Shown piece after piece: positions 42,808-52,804 of a stretch of 64,000 nt of DNA (position 1 is its first letter; each line of letters opens with the position of its first letter). The notes under the pieces are model-generated. The model was not told where the DNA came from. It made no database searches and was given only the letters and a program-made list of their open reading frames with translations. Origin of the DNA: Flagellimonas aquimarina (GTDB taxonomy: Bacteria; Bacteroidota; Bacteroidia; Flavobacteriales; Flavobacteriaceae); the NCBI RefSeq assembly GCF_003149745.1, contig NZ_QGEG01000002.1, positions 372,001 through 436,000 on the forward strand. Direction: 5' to 3'. The translations under genes and the position numbers were made by a program.

Positions 42808-42893
42808 AGGAACGAGTTTGGTTTAACTATGGACTTAAAATTAGCCCTTTGCAGCTATCTTTAAGCCTCTGTTTTGGGTATGTTATCAACAAA

Positions 42894-44090
42894 TTAGTTA
42901 ACAGCAGTGGGTTTATAATCGTTTAAAATGCCAATGATTTGGTCGCATCCTTTAGTTATTTCTTTCATTGAAATGGTCAAAGGCGGTGATATTCGAACTG
43001 CTTTAGGTTCAAAAAGCAACCAGAAAAGAATAAGCCCTTTTTTGGATGATGTCAACACTAAATAATTGGCAATTACTTCATTATCAAAAAGCAGAGCAAG
43101 CATTAAACCCTTACCTCTTACTTCCTTAATCAAAGGATGTACCAAAAGGGTTCTAAATAGTTTTTCTTTCTCTAGAGTCTGTTGAATAAGTTGTGTTTCA
43201 GTGATTTCCCGTAAAGTTGCCAGGCTGGCAGCTGCAATTACCGGATTTCCGCCAAATGTGGTAATATGACCAAGTTTTGGACTGATTTGTAAGCTGTCCA
43301 TTATTTTTTTTGAAGCAACAAAACCTCCCACAGGAAGTCCTGAAGCCATTCCCTTGCCAATTACCAAAATGTCTGGAATACAATTAAAATGTTCAAATGC
43401 AAATAGTTTACCCGTTCTTCCAAAACCGGGTTGTATCTCATCTAAAATCAATAGGGCGCCTACTTGATCGCAGCGTTGTCTTACTTTTTCCAAGTACCCT
43501 TTTTCTGGTAGTATGAATCCAGCCCCTCCCTGAATGGTTTCTAGAACAACAGCTGCGGTTTTTTCAGTTATTTTTTCTAAATCTTTTTCAACATTAAACT
43601 TGATAAAGGAGACATCTGGCATTAATGGTCTAAACGCACTTTTGCGTTCTTCGTACCCCATTAGGCTTAAACTGCCAATAGTGTTACCGTGATAGGCATG
43701 GTGTGCAGCAATGAGCTGTGATCGCCCGGTATACCTTCTTGCCATTTTTATGGCGCCTTCTATAGCTTCGGTTCCAGAATTGACCAAATATGTGGTTTCT
43801 AGTTCTTCTGGGAGTTTAGAGGCCAAGAGCTTTGTAAATTCCACCGCAGGTTGCTGAATGTATTCACCATATACCATTACATGCATATATTTTTCGAGCT
43901 GCTCTTTTACTGCATTTACTACTCTTGGGTGGCAATGGCCTAAGCTGACTGCAGAAACACCTGCTACAAAATCTAAATGGCCCCTACCTTGATTATCATA
44001 AACGTAGCTGCCCTTTGCATGTGAAACTTCTATACCCAAAGGGTGAGGAGTGGTCTGGGCCTGATATGTGAAAAAGTTATCTTTAAGCAT
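42894..44090 (-). CDS. class III (acetylornithine/ornithine-type) aminotransferase
   Basis: This 398-residue PLP enzyme has the class III fold pattern: the N-terminal substrate region SYVYDNQGRGHLDFVAGVSAVSLGHCHP, the phosphate-binding NSGTEAIEGAIKMARRYTGR, the Asp of LLILDEIQPGFGRTG and the Schiff-base Lys of LVIGKGMASGLPVGGF. It transfers an amino group between an omega-amino acid and a keto acid. The arg operon is not next to it, so the substrate is open (acetylornithine, ornithine or 4-aminobutyrate are possible). Its start codon shares one base with the OstA-like stop (TGATG), showing coupling. The class is certain and the substrate is not. Confidence 0.9.
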   Translation of the reverse strand: MLKDNFFTYQAQTTPHPLGIEVSHAKGSYVYDNQGRGHLDFVAGVSAVSLGHCHPRVVNAVKEQLEKYMHVMVYGEYIQQPAVEFTKLLASKLPEELETTYLVNSGTEAIEGAIKMARRYTGRSQLIAAHHAYHGNTIGSLSLMGYEERKSAFRPLMPDVSFIKFNVEKDLEKITEKTAAVVLETIQGGAGFILPEKGYLEKVRQRCDQVGALLILDEIQPGFGRTGKLFAFEHFNCIPDILVIGKGMASGLPVGGFVASKKIMDSLQISPKLGHITTFGGNPVIAAASLATLREITETQLIQQTLEKEKLFRTLLVHPLIKEVRGKGLMLALLFDNEVIANYLVLTSSKKGLILFWLLFEPKAVRISPPLTISMKEITKGCDQIIGILNDYKPTAVN

Positions 44091-45790
44091 CAGGGACTTT
44101 GTACTTTCTTTATGGCGACTTTTTTAGGTTTTATAGCCTTTGCGGTAGATATTTTGTTCACTGGGTCGTTTTCATTCTCCTGACGTTCTTTTTCCTCCGC
44201 ATCTATATCTATGGGATTATCTATGCCTCGTATTTTCACAAGTTCTATATTGTTGTCATCTTCATCAAAAATGTCATCCTTACTTAGGATCCGTTCATCT
44301 CCACGCCATATGAATCCTTTTAATTTTCTACTTTCAATTGGTAAATCCTTGTCAGGAAAAATATCGCCATCCGGATTTACAAAAAACGTTATATCCTCAA
44401 TATCGCTATTGGCCATTAGCAGCCTTATCTTACTGCAAATAGTTTTATTAATTCCTATTAGTTCATCGTCGTCATTGTACATGTAATAAATGACTTCGGT
44501 ATTTCTAATCAAATCAATGATTTTAAGTTCATTTTCGATGAACTTTCCAAAAAGATCTTTCCCTTTGGCTTGGTTGTAGCCAGTTTTACCAATAGTATCC
44601 AATGAAATGATAAAAGCATTCCCCAATACTTTAAGGGAGTCTAATTTTTCGGTCTCTAAGTCCGAAATTAAATGGATACTATCACCTGTGATTTGATTAT
44701 CTACATTCCATAAGATTGGATTTTTGATAAGTTGGGTGATTCCGGTTTTTTCCTCGGAATGTATAGAATCACATTTTCCGCTTAAATCCGTTTTGTAGAA
44801 TTTGGCATTTCTAAAAGCACGAAGAATACGAGCTTCTGGTTTTCCGGTAACCATTAGTGTATCACCATGCATATAAAGTGAATCTTGTTGCACCAGATTT
44901 ATTGAAACAGCTCTTTTTGTGGCAAAAACGGAATCTTTTGCTTTGAAGACTTCGGCATAATGTGCTCTAATAACCCCATTGTTTATGGTATCCGTTATCT
45001 GGATGTTATTGGTGGCAGATGCAAATTCAGATGTCTTATCAAAATAAAGACTGTCACCCTCTATGATTTTATTGTCATAATCGATCCTAGTGTTTTTTAT
45101 GCCATATCCTTGTTCAATCTTGGTGTCGTAAAAACCACGTTCACAATAAATTTTGTATTCTTCGCCGGTTATGGTAGATGGCCCATACATGTAAGCATTT
45201 TTAGAGATGCGATAGTAATCCAGTTGTTCGGAATCTATGATATATTCTGGATTGTCGATATGGACATCGTTTCGAAACTGTACTTTTTTCAACTCGGTAA
45301 AATAGGTACCGATCTTACTTGTAAGCACATTGACGGAGTCAACCACTTTTCCCCCAGAATTGTAGAAAGATTCTTGTTTTTCTCTATTAAAATATAGAGT
45401 GTCAGTGGTCAGGGTCATTTGGCCGTCGGTAAGATCCACTTTTTCCCATGCCTTTGCCAATTTTGAGTCACCATTATAACTCATATAGCTACTGTTCATT
45501 TCAATAGAATCACCCTGTTGTAACCTAACATTCCCTATTGCTTTTAAACGGTTTTCTTGGGAATAAAAAATAGCTATATCGCACCACAAATCTGCCCCTT
45601 GGTGTTCAAATTGTACTTGCCGTTCATCATCCTTGCTAAAAATAGAAGCTCCTGGAAATTGGACCTCATCTTTAGTGAAATTGGCACCGTAAACAATATT
45701 GATTTGCCTGCCTTCAGGGGTTTCAATTTGCGCTGAAGAAAAGAAAAATGAAAAGGCAAAAATGAAAAACGAAATTCTTTTCAAATCCAT
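44090..45790 (-). CDS. OstA-like protein (LptA-type beta-jellyroll)
   Basis: From the ATG at 45790 the protein has about 566 residues and a signal peptide (FIFAFSFFFSSAQ). The rest repeats beta strands of the OstA/LptA type, for example GADLWCDIAIFYSQENRLKAIGNVRLQQGDSIEMN and LYMHGDTLMVTGKPEARILRAF. Proteins of this kind bridge LPS across the periplasm between LptC and LptD. This long Bacteroidota form is consistent with the presence of lptB and kdsD in the window. The C-terminus is acidic and then basic (PKKVAIKKVQSP). It is 34 nt after purA and is coupled to the aminotransferase by a one-base overlap. Its LPS role is inferred from the fold. Confidence 0.83.
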   Translation of the reverse strand: MDLKRISFFIFAFSFFFSSAQIETPEGRQINIVYGANFTKDEVQFPGASIFSKDDERQVQFEHQGADLWCDIAIFYSQENRLKAIGNVRLQQGDSIEMNSSYMSYNGDSKLAKAWEKVDLTDGQMTLTTDTLYFNREKQESFYNSGGKVVDSVNVLTSKIGTYFTELKKVQFRNDVHIDNPEYIIDSEQLDYYRISKNAYMYGPSTITGEEYKIYCERGFYDTKIEQGYGIKNTRIDYDNKIIEGDSLYFDKTSEFASATNNIQITDTINNGVIRAHYAEVFKAKDSVFATKRAVSINLVQQDSLYMHGDTLMVTGKPEARILRAFRNAKFYKTDLSGKCDSIHSEEKTGITQLIKNPILWNVDNQITGDSIHLISDLETEKLDSLKVLGNAFIISLDTIGKTGYNQAKGKDLFGKFIENELKIIDLIRNTEVIYYMYNDDDELIGINKTICSKIRLLMANSDIEDITFFVNPDGDIFPDKDLPIESRKLKGFIWRGDERILSKDDIFDEDDNNIELVKIRGIDNPIDIDAEEKERQENENDPVNKISTAKAIKPKKVAIKKVQSP

Positions 45791-45857
45791 TAAATTTTGC
45801 CCAAAAGTAGGATATTTAAGCAAAGTATAGCTATAGATTTAGAAAGGTTTAGTATTC

Positions 45858-47126
45858 CTAACGATGAATAGTCTGCGTTCTGTCCGGGCCTACCGAAACA
45901 ATTTTAATGGGAACGTTCAACTGTTCTTCCAAAAATGCAATGTAATCGTTTAAGGCAGGAGGTAACTCTTCAGCTTTAGTCAATTGGGTTAAGTCTTTTG
46001 CCCAACCTTTCATCTCTTTATAAACTGGAGTCACATTTTCACTTTCAATATTGTAGGGTAGATGTTGAATTTCTTCTCCTTTGTATTTATAAGCAGTACA
46101 TACTTTTAGGGTTTTAAAGCCGCTAAGCACATCTCCTTTCATCATCATTAACTCCGTTACACCGTTGATTTGTACTGCATATTTTAGTGCCACCAGATCA
46201 AGCCAACCGCATCGCCTAGGTCTACCAGTAGTAGCACCAAATTCATTACCAACACGACCCATGGTTTCGCCGTCATTATCGAACAGCTCAGTAGGGAAGG
46301 GGCCACTACCTACTCTAGTGGTATATGCTTTAAAAATCCCCAATACTCGACCTATTTTATTGGGCGCTACTCCCAAACCTGTACAGGCTCCAGCAGCTGT
46401 TGTATTAGAAGAAGTCACAAAAGGATAGGTGCCAAAATCAATATCCAATAAAGACCCCTGTGCTCCTTCCGCCAATATTTTCTTGCCTTGTTCCTGTGCC
46501 TTGAAAATATACTCTTCGCTATCAATAAACTTCAATTGTCTTAGTGTAGCTACTCCTTCATAAAATTCTGCCTCCAATTCTGCCAGGTCATATTGGATAT
46601 CCACGTTATAAAACCCGATCATGGCCTCATGCTTGTCCGCTAAAGCTCTATATTTCTCTTCCCAGTTGTCAAACTCTAAATCTCCAACTCGCATACCATT
46701 TCTGCCGGTTTTATCCATATAGGTTGGTCCAATACCTTTTAAGGTAGAACCAATCTTGGCTTTTCCCTTTGCAGCTTCTGACGCTGCATCCAGTAAACGA
46801 TGGGTGGGTAAAATAAGATGTGCTTTTCTTGAGATAAACAGTTTTGATGTAATATCAATTTCAAATTTTTCAAGATTGTCCAATTCTTTTTTGAAAATAA
46901 CAGGGTCTATCACTACTCCGTTACCAACAATATTTAATGCGTTTTTGTGAAAAATTCCTGAAGGGATGGTATGCAGCACATGTTTTATGCCGTCAAACTC
47001 CAGGGTGTGTCCTGCATTTGGACCTCCTTGAAATCGTGCAATAATGTCATAGTCTTTAGTAAGTACATCAACAATTTTCCCTTTTCCTTCATCTCCCCAT
47101 TGGAGTCCAAGCAATAAATCTACCAT
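45858..47126 (-). CDS. purA: adenylosuccinate synthetase
   Basis: PurA makes adenylosuccinate from IMP, aspartate and GTP in AMP synthesis. The 422-residue protein shows the GTP-binding loop QWGDEGKGKIVD at residues 9-20, GGPNAGHT, the catalytic region ISRKAHLILPTHR, IGSTLKGIGPTYMDKTGRNGMR, and the ending KIVSVGPDRTQTI. The length is standard. It starts 12 nt after the fur-like gene and is followed by the OstA-like gene, a gene order I recall in other Flavobacteriaceae. Identity is certain. Confidence 0.97.
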   Translation of the reverse strand: MVDLLLGLQWGDEGKGKIVDVLTKDYDIIARFQGGPNAGHTLEFDGIKHVLHTIPSGIFHKNALNIVGNGVVIDPVIFKKELDNLEKFEIDITSKLFISRKAHLILPTHRLLDAASEAAKGKAKIGSTLKGIGPTYMDKTGRNGMRVGDLEFDNWEEKYRALADKHEAMIGFYNVDIQYDLAELEAEFYEGVATLRQLKFIDSEEYIFKAQEQGKKILAEGAQGSLLDIDFGTYPFVTSSNTTAAGACTGLGVAPNKIGRVLGIFKAYTTRVGSGPFPTELFDNDGETMGRVGNEFGATTGRPRRCGWLDLVALKYAVQINGVTELMMMKGDVLSGFKTLKVCTAYKYKGEEIQHLPYNIESENVTPVYKEMKGWAKDLTQLTKAEELPPALNDYIAFLEEQLNVPIKIVSVGPDRTQTIHR

Positions 47127-47138
47127 GAAATGTGTTGG

Positions 47139-47594
47139 TTATTCTGTTAGGTTTTCTTCTTTGTTTCTGGTTCCGTAGAAATATAATGAGTGGTTGTTGA
47201 TTTTAATATCAAAAACTTCCTCAATGGTTTTTTTTATAGATTGAATGCGAGGGTCGCAAAACTCAACAACTTCTCCAGTGTCTGTTAAAATCACATGGTC
47301 GTGCTGACGATCAAAATATGATTTTTCATATTGTGCCTGATTTTTTCCAAATTGATGCTTTCTAACCAGTTTGCAGTCCAGCAAAAGTTCTATGGTGTTG
47401 TATAGCGTGGCACGGCTTACCCTATAATTCTTTGTTTTCATTTTGATGTACAAGGATTCCACATCAAAATGGTCATCGCTATTATAAATTTCTTGTAGGA
47501 TGGCGTAGCGTTCCGGGGTTTTGCGATGCCCCTTTTCTTCTAGGAAAGAAGTGAACACATTTTTTACAATTTCCTGATTCTTATTGTTCCCCAT
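47139..47594 (-). CDS. Fur-family transcriptional regulator
   Basis: From the ATG at 47594 this is a 151-residue protein with the Fur N-terminal winged helix (about 10-85; [31 protein letters not shown] in parts, [15 protein letters not shown]). The metal-binding section has [21 protein letters not shown]. In many Fur proteins a CxxC pair follows the HDH; here the positions read TDT, so the structural zinc site of that type is absent. The start in the longer frame at 47624 is not preferred, as it adds residues unlike the family. It is between spoT and purA with gaps of 45 and 12 nt. It may respond to iron, zinc or peroxide; the ligand set does not decide. Confidence 0.9.
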   Translation of the reverse strand: MGNNKNQEIVKNVFTSFLEEKGHRKTPERYAILQEIYNSDDHFDVESLYIKMKTKNYRVSRATLYNTIELLLDCKLVRKHQFGKNQAQYEKSYFDRQHDHVILTDTGEVVEFCDPRIQSIKKTIEEVFDIKINNHSLYFYGTRNKEENLTE

Positions 47595-47639
47595 AGCTGC
47601 TTTCTCACCAAAACTAAAGGACAAAGGTACAGCTAAAAA

Positions 47640-49844
47640 TTAAATTCTGGTTACTTTGTCTATCCCCTCTACCTGCTTCAAATTATTGATTAGTTTTTTA
47701 AGAATACTGTTGTTTTTTACAACCAACGTGATTTTGCCAGTAAAGGTGCCGCCCTCTGCATTAAAATTAAGGTTACGCATATTAACATGCATATTATCTG
47801 ATATGATATTAGTGATATCGTTAACAAGACCTAAATTATCTATTCCAGTAATTTGAACATCTACCGTAAAATCTTCTTGAGAGGAATCTATCCATTTGGC
47901 GGACATAATTCTATATGCGTAATTGGATTGCAAAGAAATGGCATTGGGGCAGTTCTTTTTATGAACTTTGATGCCATCATTTACACTTACAAACCCAAAA
48001 ACATCATCCCCAGGGATCGGATTGCAGCACTGCGAAAGTTTGTAGGACAATTTTTCCTCTTCCTTACCAAATACGAGCATATCATATTTAGTAGTGATTT
48101 CTTCTTTGTCAACGTCTTTTGGAGCAGGATTTCTACGAATCCTGTTTTTAAAGAAATTTAAGAAGGCATTGTGGTACGAAGAAGCAAACTCCTTTATCCG
48201 CTCATTGTCAATAACGCCAATCCCAACTCTATAGAACAAGTCCAAACTGGTTTTGAGTTTAAAGAATGTTACTAATTTGTTTACGGTATCCTCGTTAAGA
48301 TTTATTTTTTGGGATTTTAGCTTTCTTCTAAGGATTTCTTTTCCGTCAGCCGCAATACTCTTTTTTTCTTCGCTTAATGAGGATTTAATTTTTGCCCGTG
48401 CCCTTGCGGTTTGCGCATAGTCCAACCAACTTTGACTGGGTTTTGCACTTTCAGAGGTTATGATCTCTACTTGATCACCACTATGGAGTTCTGACCCCAA
48501 CGGAACCAATTTTCCATTTACCCTTGCTCCACGAGTTTTCATTCCAACCTCTGTGTGTATGTGAAATGCAAAGTCTAAGGGTGTAGCACCTTTTGGCATT
48601 GATTTTAATTCACCTTTTGGTGTAAAGACAAAAATCTCTTTAGAATACAGGTTTAGTTTAAACTCTTCTACAAAGTCAACCGCATTGCTGTTAGAAGTTT
48701 CTAACGCCTCTTGCAGTCTGTTGAGCCAATCTTCTATACCTTGTTCTTTTTGTTCTCCGTGCTTATACTTAAAATGCGCAGCATAGCCTTTTTCCGCAAT
48801 TTCATGCATTCGCTCACTTCGAATCTGTACTTCAACCCATTTGCCTTTTGGTCCCATTACGGTAATATGAAGCGCTTCATAACCTGTGGATTTTGGAGAA
48901 GTAATCCAATCCCGCAATCGGATTGGGTTTGGAGTAAAGTGATCTGTTACAATGGAGTAGATTTTCCAAGCCAAAAACTTTTCGTTCTTTTTGTCGGACT
49001 TGTAAATAATTCTAATGGCAAATTTGTCGTAGACCTCATCAAAAGAAACATTTTGGGCCTTCATTTTTCTACGGATAGAAAAAATGGATTTCATTCGCCC
49101 TTTGATATTATAATTTAAACCTTCCTTATCAAGGGAATTTCTAATAACATTGGAAAAATCCTCAATGTATGCCAGCTGCTCTTCTTCAGTATTGTCAATT
49201 TTGGCTTGAATATCTTTATACACCTCGGGCTCGGTATACTTTAGACTAAGGTCTTCCAGATGGGTTTTAATATTGTACAGGCCAATTCTGTGCGCTAATG
49301 GAGCATAGATGTAAAGCGTTTCCGAAGCTATTTTCACTTGTTTGTGCTCAGGCATGGAATCCATGGTGAGCATATTATGATATCTGTCTGCAATTTTGAT
49401 GATTATTACCCTAACATCATCATGCAGTGTCAACAGCATTTTTCTGAAGTTCTCAGCCTGTTGACTTATGTCCTTATCTTTTTTTAAATGGGATATTTTG
49501 GTCAGGCCATCTACAATACGAGCAACACTTTCCCCAAACATGCGCTCAATATCATCTAAAGTATAAGGTGTGTCTTCTACAACATCATGTAAAAGGGCAG
49601 ATGCTATGGAGACCGCATCCAACCCAATTTTTGAAGCTACAATTTTTGCTACGGCAATAGGATGAAATATGTAGGCCTCTCCAGACTTTCGGCGTTGTTC
49701 TTTATGGGCATCTACGGCAACATCAAAAGCAGAGCGTATCAATTTCTTGTCCTTATCGGACAAGGTTTGATAACTGATACGAAGCAATTCTTTGTACTGC
49801 TTCGCAATCTCTTTGTTCTCTTTTTCAATAGCAGCCTCCGTCAT
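47640..49844 (-). CDS. bifunctional (p)ppGpp synthetase/hydrolase of the RelA/SpoT family
   Basis: This 734-residue Rsh enzyme sets the alarmone level in the stringent response. Domains in order are the hydrolase HD domain (about 45-190; metal-binding LLHDVVEDT at 85-92), the synthetase domain (about 240-370; KSTGYEALHITVMGP), a TGS domain (about 395-455; VFTPKGELKSMPKGATPLDFAFHIH in parts), a helical and CC domain (about 570-610; SQCCNPIPGDDVFGF) and a C-terminal ACT domain (about 655-734). The HD residues look intact, so both activities are likely. It opens the unit spoT, fur-like, purA, with about 45 nt between the first two. Identity is certain; the bifunctional nature is inferred from motifs. 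Confidence 0.95.
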   Translation of the reverse strand: MTEAAIEKENKEIAKQYKELLRISYQTLSDKDKKLIRSAFDVAVDAHKEQRRKSGEAYIFHPIAVAKIVASKIGLDAVSIASALLHDVVEDTPYTLDDIERMFGESVARIVDGLTKISHLKKDKDISQQAENFRKMLLTLHDDVRVIIIKIADRYHNMLTMDSMPEHKQVKIASETLYIYAPLAHRIGLYNIKTHLEDLSLKYTEPEVYKDIQAKIDNTEEEQLAYIEDFSNVIRNSLDKEGLNYNIKGRMKSIFSIRRKMKAQNVSFDEVYDKFAIRIIYKSDKKNEKFLAWKIYSIVTDHFTPNPIRLRDWITSPKSTGYEALHITVMGPKGKWVEVQIRSERMHEIAEKGYAAHFKYKHGEQKEQGIEDWLNRLQEALETSNSNAVDFVEEFKLNLYSKEIFVFTPKGELKSMPKGATPLDFAFHIHTEVGMKTRGARVNGKLVPLGSELHSGDQVEIITSESAKPSQSWLDYAQTARARAKIKSSLSEEKKSIAADGKEILRRKLKSQKINLNEDTVNKLVTFFKLKTSLDLFYRVGIGVIDNERIKEFASSYHNAFLNFFKNRIRRNPAPKDVDKEEITTKYDMLVFGKEEEKLSYKLSQCCNPIPGDDVFGFVSVNDGIKVHKKNCPNAISLQSNYAYRIMSAKWIDSSQEDFTVDVQITGIDNLGLVNDITNIISDNMHVNMRNLNFNAEGGTFTGKITLVVKNNSILKKLINNLKQVEGIDKVTRI

Positions 49845-49888
49845 AGTATATTAAAATTACCACAATCTTTAAAGGTAACCAACAAAAA

Positions 49889-51121
49889 TCATGCCTTTAG
49901 GTTTCTAATGCGCTCTACTAGAGGAGGGTGGGAGTAATGCACAAATACATAGGCGGGGTGTGGCGTCAAGTTACTTAAATTGTTCTTAGAAAGCTTTTTT
50001 AACGATGTTACCAAAGGTGTTGCATCAAAGGTTTTCTTGGCATAATCATCTGCTTGGAACTCAAACTTTCTTGATAGATAGTTCATAGCAAGTCCGGTAA
50101 CTTCGGAAATTGGACTATAGAGCAATACAAAGCCGACAAGTCCTGCATGAAAGCTTGGTGTTGATACCCCAATTGCCAACGATATTTCTGGACTGTTTAT
50201 GAACAGGGACAGTATGAAAAGTGTAAACCCCGTTAACCCTAAAGAAACCAATAGGTTAAAAATTATGTGTTTTCGTTTGTAGTGCCCCACTTCATGTGCC
50301 AAAACTGCCACAATTTCTTCTTCACTTAAATCATTGATAAGGGTGTCAAACAATGTGATGCGTTTTTCCTTTCCAAATCCAGAAAAGTAAGCATTGGCTT
50401 TGGTAGATCTTTTGGAACCGTCAATCACAAAAATGTTTTTAAGCTCAAAGCCCACTTTCTTGGAGTAGTTTTCAATAGCACTTTTTAAACTGCCATCTGT
50501 TAACGGTGTTTGTTTATTAAAAAGAGGCACAATCAATCTGCTATAAAACAAATTCATGAACAATATGATGGAACCAACAAGGATCCAAGTATAAATCCAA
50601 AAGTCCGCTCCCGTCCATTGATAAAAAAGTATGAATAGGGATAGCACTCCTCCTCCAAAAACTATAGAAAGCACCCAGCCCTTAATTTTGTCCAAGAAAA
50701 ACAGTTTTTTGGTTGTTTTGTTAAAGCCATACTTTTCCTCGATGACAAAAGTCTGGTAATAAGAAAAAGGCGTTCCCAGAATACTACTCCCTAAAAGCAT
50801 AAACCCAAAGAAAATCAAGGCCATGGGAATTGTTTTGTCCGTTATTGAACGGGTAATGGTATCAATCCATTCAAATCCTCCAAAAAATAGGAAGCAAAGG
50901 GTCAGAATCAACGAAAACCCATCAGAAAACAATCCAAATCTGTAATTGGTTCTTTTATATTTCTGCGATTTTTGGTATTCTACATCATCAAAAACATCGC
51001 TCAGTTCAGATGGAACGTTGGATGTGAAACGCTTTGCGTTAAGGTGCTCCAGTACTTGATGGACTAAGTACTGAATTACCAAAATAAAAATGATGGTGTA
51101 AAAGAGAGTAGTTTTTTCCAT
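49889..51121 (-). CDS. M48 family integral membrane zinc protease (Ste24-like)
   Basis: This 410-residue protein has about seven hydrophobic segments and the zinc motif HEVGH (276-280) in VLAHEVGHYKRKH, with the third ligand Glu probably in FEFQADDYAKK near 355. The segment FVIDGSKRSTKANAYFSGFGKEKRI is characteristic of the Ste24/CAAX protease branch of M48. It likely handles membrane protein quality control, since bacteria lack prenylated CAAX substrates. It begins 3 nt after the TrmH-like gene and so is cotranscribed with it. The family call is certain. Confidence 0.94.
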   Translation of the reverse strand: MEKTTLFYTIIFILVIQYLVHQVLEHLNAKRFTSNVPSELSDVFDDVEYQKSQKYKRTNYRFGLFSDGFSLILTLCFLFFGGFEWIDTITRSITDKTIPMALIFFGFMLLGSSILGTPFSYYQTFVIEEKYGFNKTTKKLFFLDKIKGWVLSIVFGGGVLSLFILFYQWTGADFWIYTWILVGSIILFMNLFYSRLIVPLFNKQTPLTDGSLKSAIENYSKKVGFELKNIFVIDGSKRSTKANAYFSGFGKEKRITLFDTLINDLSEEEIVAVLAHEVGHYKRKHIIFNLLVSLGLTGFTLFILSLFINSPEISLAIGVSTPSFHAGLVGFVLLYSPISEVTGLAMNYLSRKFEFQADDYAKKTFDATPLVTSLKKLSKNNLSNLTPHPAYVFVHYSHPPLVERIRNLKA

Positions 51122-51124
51122 AGG

Positions 51125-51928
51125 CTAATATCCGCGTTGCCGCTTCGCTTCAAATATAAGTATTGCCGCCGATACGGAAACGTTCATAGAATCTATTTCA
51201 CCTTGCATCGGGATAATTAGGTTTTGGTCGGAACTTTGAAGCCAAGTATCGGTAAGACCAGATGCTTCCGTGCCTACAACTATGGCTATACCTCCTTTAA
51301 AATTGCATTCTACATAGTTTTTAGATGCCGTAAGGGCTGCACAGTATATTTTAATCTCTTTTTCTTTAAGAAAATCAATGATGTCCTCCGTGGCGCCCAT
51401 GCCAATTTGGTTGGTGAATACACAGCCTACACTAGAACGAATGATGTTGGGGCTATAGATGTCTGATTTTGGGTTGGCAATAAAAACGGCATCAACCGCA
51501 GCAGCATCAGCTGTTCTTAAAAGCGCCCCAATATTACCGGGTTTTTCAGGAGCTTCGGCAACTAAGACCAGAGGATAGTCATTTTTAAATAGGATTTTTT
51601 CCAATCCATGCTCTTTACTTTTTACAATAGCCAATATACCTTCAGTAGTTTCTCTATGTGCAATTTTTTCATAAACGGGCCTGGATATTTCAATAACTTC
51701 AATCTTGGAGTTTTGTATGAGAGGATTTAAAGCAAAATCCTTTAAAATCTCTGGGCAAAACAGGATGGTTTTTAAAGTGAAACTTCCTTTTTGTGCCAGT
51801 TCAATTTCACGTTTCCCTTCCACAACAAAAAGCCCAGTTTTCTTTCGTTCTCTCGACTTTTCTTTAAGGAGCAATATCTTCTTTACCAGAGGGTTTTGGA
51901 TACTGCTGATTAATTTGGCTTCCTTCAC
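51125..51928 (-). CDS. TrmH-family RNA 2'-O-methyltransferase
   Basis: This 267-residue SPOUT-class enzyme adds methyl groups to ribose 2'-OH in RNA. The N-terminal substrate-binding part (about 1-100) is of the SpoU_sub_bind type with KKILLLKEKSRERKKTGLFVVEGKREIELA in parts. The catalytic knot is at about 110-265: LVLVAEAPEKPGNIGALLRTADAAAVDAVFI, VGTEASGLTD and the closing IPMQGEIDSMNVSVSAAILIFEA, which binds SAM. It is divergent from the DUF6503 gene. Its RNA target (23S rRNA or tRNA) is not told by the sequence. The family is certain. Confidence 0.93.
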   Translation of the reverse strand: MKEAKLISSIQNPLVKKILLLKEKSRERKKTGLFVVEGKREIELAQKGSFTLKTILFCPEILKDFALNPLIQNSKIEVIEISRPVYEKIAHRETTEGILAIVKSKEHGLEKILFKNDYPLVLVAEAPEKPGNIGALLRTADAAAVDAVFIANPKSDIYSPNIIRSSVGCVFTNQIGMGATEDIIDFLKEKEIKIYCAALTASKNYVECNFKGGIAIVVGTEASGLTDTWLQSSDQNLIIPMQGEIDSMNVSVSAAILIFEAKRQRGY

Positions 51929-51995
51929 ACATCAAAAATACGTAATCTTGTAATCTTAAGAAGGAATTTCCGACGAAGCGGCAAACTATACAACT

Positions 51996-52799
51996 ATGAA
52001 GAAAGCAACTATCCTATTTCTTGCACTTGCTATTGGGGCGTGCAAACCTGCTACAAAAAAAGAAGAAACCATGAAGGCCGTTCAAGAGGAAACTGTTGAA
52101 CCCAACCCAAAGTTTCCAGAAGCTATGGAAAAAATCTTTGAGGCCCACGGTGGTTTGGCGGTCTGGAAAGAGCAGCGCACCCTCACATATGACATGCCAA
52201 AAAAAGATTTTACAGAGACGCACACCATAGATTTATGGTCCAGAAAAGATCGTGTAGATTCTGAGCAGTTCTCTTTGGGGTCCGATGGTAAAGAGGTTTG
52301 GTTGCTGGATACTGAAAAAAACTACAAAGGAGATGCTGGGTTTTACCATAATCTAATGTTTTACTTTTATGCCATGCCATTTGTTTTGGCCGATGATGGT
52401 ATAATCTATTCTGAGACAGAAGATTTGGTATATGATGACAAAAGTTATCCAGGTATTAGAATCTCATACGAATCTGGAGTAGGTACCTCCTCCAAAGACG
52501 AATACTTCATTTATTTTGATTCAAATACTCACCAAATGGCTTGGTTGGGATATACGGTGACCTATAGAACAGGGGAGGTGTCAGAAACTGTTAAATGGAT
52601 CAGGTACAATGATTGGCAGACCATTGATGGGGCAGTGCTTCCAAAATCAATAACCTGGTATAATTTTGAAGGTAAAAAAATATTGGATGCTAGAAGTACC
52701 GTTCAGTTTGAGAACGTTACCTTGAGTAAGGCTTCATTGCCCAATGAGTTTTATGCAAAGCCTGAAAAGGCTGAGTTTGTAACAGTAAAAAAGAACTAA
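51996..52799 (+). CDS. DUF6503 family lipoprotein
   Basis: The 267-residue product has a lipoprotein signal (ILFLALAIGAC, Cys at residue 16) and a beta-rich mature part (about 40-260) with PKFPEAMEKIFEAHGGLAVWKEQRTLTYDM and later WSRKDRVDSEQFSLGSDGKEVWLLD in parts. It resembles the family now named DUF6503, broadly like the outer membrane lipoprotein sorting (LolA/LolB-type) half-barrels. Its function is unknown. It stands alone between two minus-strand genes and ends at a strong bidirectional hairpin. The lipoprotein call is well supported; the family name is from memory. Confidence 0.8.
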   Translation: MKKATILFLALAIGACKPATKKEETMKAVQEETVEPNPKFPEAMEKIFEAHGGLAVWKEQRTLTYDMPKKDFTETHTIDLWSRKDRVDSEQFSLGSDGKEVWLLDTEKNYKGDAGFYHNLMFYFYAMPFVLADDGIIYSETEDLVYDDKSYPGIRISYESGVGTSSKDEYFIYFDSNTHQMAWLGYTVTYRTGEVSETVKWIRYNDWQTIDGAVLPKSITWYNFEGKKILDARSTVQFENVTLSKASLPNEFYAKPEKAEFVTVKKN

Positions 52800-52804
52800 A
52801 AAGT

